Of a stretch of 64,000 bases of DNA, positions 61,063 to 64,000 are shown piece after piece. The stretch lies in NCBI GenBank assembly GCA_032622095.1, contig CP136068.1, forward strand, positions 130,023,989 through 130,087,988, read 5' to 3'. The notes beneath the pieces are model-generated. The model ran no database searches. It saw only the letters and a program-made list of their open reading frames with translations, and had not been told where the DNA came from. Position 1 is the first letter of the stretch. The number at the start of each line of letters is the position of its first letter. The position numbers were made by a program, and so were the translations under genes. The stretch comes from Siphonodentalium dalli. Taxonomy: Eukaryota > Mollusca > Scaphopoda > Gadilida > Siphonodentaliidae.

Positions 61063-61600
61063 ACCAGGTAGTTTATATGGTAGCGGCTGAACGCAAAGGT
61101 ATCTTTGCTTTAGCGCAAACGACACACGCTGTCGATGGTGTGATTGATCCAATCTATCAGATTTGTCACTTGTCAATTGACGCCGTCTTACGACTAATTC
61201 ATGAACACTCACCGACCACAATCGTCATGTATAGCGGTATAATTTTTGGGTATAATTGTGTGGAGACTCATGCTTGCGTTTATATATCTGCAGAATGAGT
61301 TTTAATGATATTAATGAGGTTTTTTAATTAGCACCGTGTGAAAATGAAGAGCCAAGAAGATAACGTCTCAGAAGAATTTTGTTTGTGTTTTGGTTTTGTT
61401 TTGATATTTCCCTGCTATTTCCAATGAAATTTCTTTCCATGCATCATTTTTCCGGCGCTGGTGAATGGTGCAGGTTTCTGTGTTCTTTAATATTTTGATT
61501 CTTCTCTCCACAATGCCCAAAAAAGTGTTACGCTCGTCGGCAGTGGGGGGGGGGGGGGGGGGGTCTAGAAAACAATTGCACATATAGGGCCCAAAAAGTT
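61029..61600 (+). repeat. Diverged copy of the right-end palindrome arm
   Basis: ccaggggtgctattcacc is identical to 63681-63698 allowing for the arm centre. ccaggtagttt follows after 37 bp here and 39 bp there. At the far end, a G run (61545-61563), then tctagaaaacaattg and tatagggc, parallels G run, ctacaaaacaaattc and tatagggc at 63944-63984. About 260 extra bases lie in between. Confidence 0.5.
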
Positions 61601-62129
61601 GTTTTCAGACACCGAGTGAACCCACCACCCCATTTATGCAAATTTGTTCCTCCAAATGTTAGGGACTCACCCCCTTTCTCATGTTTTTATAAAAATTTCA
61701 GAATTTTTTAGCCGTTCTTCAATAACTGTGTTAACTGCCTTTCATTCCCATTCCACTATCCTTTTTGGGTGCAAAGTGTGTAAAATTAAGACTCAAGCAA
61801 TAACATCCTTAATCGGTAAAGCACAGGTCAGAAAAACGAAAAATAAACTGTATTTCCAGGTGTTTCCTGGTGTTTCCAGTATCTAACAACAATAATAAAG
61901 CATTGTGTAGGTACACTGTATGTCACAAATTGCCCTAGACCGCATTATAGCCTTAATATATCGAGCGTGTTTAGTCTGACAGAGAACACTGGCCAGTGTA
62001 AATAGTGGTGAACAGGTCAGGGGTTCTACAATTATTTGTGCATGATCAAATAACTCTTTAGTCTTATCCACCGGGGTGGGTGAGGAGGGGAATTGTTTGG
62101 TTAGGTATACACATATATATGGTTATTAT
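61601..62129. other. Unassigned region
   Basis: No gene or repeat is recognised. The plus frame at 61644-61886 shows no motif. Confidence 0.3.
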
Positions 62130-62560
62130 ACCCCCGATATTAGTCGGCGGGTATATAGTTGACGTCTCGAGCCGTCCGTGCGTCCGTCCGTACAAACAGT
62201 TTGCATCATAACTCAAGAGTCGATCGGTTGTCATATTTTGATGTTCTATGACATGTGGCGGACCAGAAATGGGGAACGAATATGCATAATATCACGGATT
62301 GTGAGTACCAATGCCTACCAGAGTTATCCATGGGCCCTGTTTATGAAATTCAATCCGTACAAAGTTTTTGCCATATAAGTTGAAGTGTCGGTTGTCGAAT
62401 TTTGAAGTGGTTTGGTATGGTGATAGACCTGAATGATACGGGAAGGATGTATGCAGATATTACTGCATATCACAGGTTTTGCCTGTCGATGCATACCAGA
62501 GCTACCGACTTGGTTCCACCCGTAAACACATTTTGCATTATTATAACTCAACCATTTGTA
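62130..62560 (+). repeat. Hairpin-headed dispersed repeat
   Basis: The head tatacccccgatattagtcg plus gcgggtata folds on itself. It is followed by ccgtccgtgcgtccgtccgt and sequence with ataactcaagagtcgatcgg. A second, diverged block starts at about 62370 (aagttgaagtgtcggttgtc). It has the same layout as the minus-strand repeat at 22.5 kb. Confidence 0.55.
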
Positions 62561-63365
62561 TGTATATTTGTGCACTAGAGTCTGCAGTATAGTCTCAGTC
62601 AGATTTTATTCTTGATTTTAGTTTGAACTTTGAAGACATTGAGGAATGTCATTTCTCAAAGCATCTGAATGCATCACATTATTTCAGTTCATCTATTTGT
62701 AAGCGATAACAGTATACAATTAGTATTGTAGTTTAGTCTTGTTGAGCAGTATTTAATTATATAAGCTTCAAGATGAAGTTCGTAAATTCAAGGAGAATAG
62801 CGTCACCTTCGGTTGGGATTGTCTGAACAATAAACAGTAACGGCCATTCATCATAACCAATTCAGTTTTATTTGGATAAGTGCTGCAAATTAACATTACT
62901 TGCAATCATTAAAAAGATGAGAAATAACCAGAAGGAATGAATTTGATTGCATGTCAGAACAAGACAGTATTTCAGACATTAGAAATTTATGAGATACCCT
63001 TTTCAATTTCATGTTATGCAACAATCGGGTCAATGATATCTAGTCATCATTGAGTATTCACCATGTAGTATTTGTGATACAGTTTTTTTTTATTTTATAA
63101 CTATTATTCGGGTAATACAACTGGGTAATACATTAATTTTTTTACTAAATTACTGTTTTCCACTGAGAAGTGGGACGGGATCCTGTGAAATCCAGAATGT
63201 TGCTAAATCTGAAGCTAAATAGTCACTATAACTGTCTATATAGCCATATGCCAACAAACATGATACTAACATGCTTACAAACAACATTACATGGTCAGTA
63301 CTTGTAAATTGTTTGAAAAAAAAAACATTTTGTAAAAAAAATTACAAGCACGATTGTTTCGGCCT
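62561..63365. other. Unassigned region
   Basis: AT-rich, with no recognisable gene or repeat. Confidence 0.3.
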
Positions 63366-64000
63366 CTGGACCACCCACCCACCCCGACCCTATATACGGA
63401 TTTTTTTGTAGACCCCCCTCATGTCGTCGGTGGTATATTTTGCCCCACGTCCTTTTCCTCGGTTGCTCATTGTTGAAATGTGTACAAACGTGTACTGTTA
63501 CACGCAGCATGTTTATGTGACCGATGGTCAATCTATGATTGACGCCAATCACCTTGATTGGATAATCCTATATGGCGCTGCGATGTCTTCCCATCGATAT
63601 GTCCACTGATAGTTTCGCATTGAGCGTCGCCTCGTAAAACTACCTGGACTATATTATAAACCCAGCCGGTGAATAGCACCCCAGGGGTGCTATTCACCGG
63701 CTGGGTTTATAATATAGTCCAGGTAGTTTTACGAGGCGATGCTCAATGCGAAGCTATCGGTGGACATGTCGACGGGAAGACATCGCCGCGCGGTATAGGA
63801 TTATCCAATCAAAGTGATTGGCGTCAATAATAGATTGACCACCGGTCACATAAACATGCTGCGTGTAACAGTACACGTTTGGTTCATTTCAACAATGAGC
63901 AACCGATGAAAAGGACGTGGGGCAAATATACCACCGACGACATGGGGGGGGGGGGGGCTACAAAACAAATTCCGTATATAGGGCTGGGGTGTGCGGGTGT
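63366..64000. repeat. Palindrome of at least 635 bp
   Basis: The arms (63366-63682 and 63684-64000) mirror each other around a single base at 63683. The inner 90 bp match almost perfectly (cctggactatattataaacc and its complement). Further out, scattered substitutions and small indels appear (catcaaagtgattgg versus accttgattgg; the G run is 14 long on the right and a short C run on the left). The right arm reaches the window edge and may continue. The frames at 63295-63609 lie within the arms and are not called. Confidence 0.9.

Overview
The window is animal nuclear DNA, AT-rich and almost entirely made of mobile elements and tandem repeats. Nothing looks bacterial: there are no operons or rRNA genes, and the only recognisable coding sequence is spliced (GT-AG) or belongs to metazoan transposons. 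The element set is CR1/L2-like LINEs, a tRNA-derived SINE whose tail reads acgttaaaccc followed by an aaaccaaacc-type end, TTAA-flanked MITEs, hAT-type transposase pieces, hairpin-headed 'tataccccc' repeats and a giant TIR element. That mix is most like a lophotrochozoan, probably a mollusc; this is inference, not proof. Layout: 0-0.95 kb holds a 16-bp minisatellite. 0.95-11.88 kb is one 10.9-kb element with 1.95-kb terminal inverted repeats, 5'-AG/CT-3' termini and a perfect 6-bp target duplication (CACCCC). Those are Maverick/Polinton hallmarks, but the interior has no long reading frame and is filled with repeats and a nested 2.7-kb dispersed repeat. 12-17 kb is mostly unassigned, with a near-perfect foldback at 13.1-13.3 kb and a LINE 3' fragment at 15.9 kb. 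17.4-21.1 kb looks like a decayed protein-coding region broken by stops and by two MITEs. 21-25 kb carries a SINE, MITEs and microsatellites. 25.5-31.1 kb has two diverged, 5'-truncated CR1/L2-like LINEs on the minus strand. 31.8-34.9 kb has a 674-bp TIR element, a second TTAA MITE and a two-exon DUF4371-type hAT fragment. The best coding evidence is a minus-strand gene remnant running from 42.8 kb down to 36.2 kb. A large, frame-broken coding block at 42.8-40.06 kb ends at a splice donor that joins in phase to a 257-bp exon carrying the HEEADTR motif. That exon sits in a 1,508-bp tandem duplication and is therefore present twice. The family is a multicopy uncharacterised metazoan protein whose EEADTR region resembles PIN/XPG-type nucleases (recalled, not searched). 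42.8-47 kb is decayed tandem repeats. Two small plus-strand exon candidates with good splice sites lie at 47.46 and 57.34 kb and are in phase with each other. The intervening and following DNA is repeats, plus a second copy of the 2.7-kb repeat at 52.7-54.96 kb. 60.2-61.6 kb is a GC-richer patch with a SAP/Rho-N-like helix motif; its downstream part resembles the arms of a palindrome of at least 635 bp that fills the window's right end. No gene in the window is clearly intact, so the genes do not form a working pathway here; the shared theme is element decay and nesting. Splice and homology calls rest on reading the sequence by eye.
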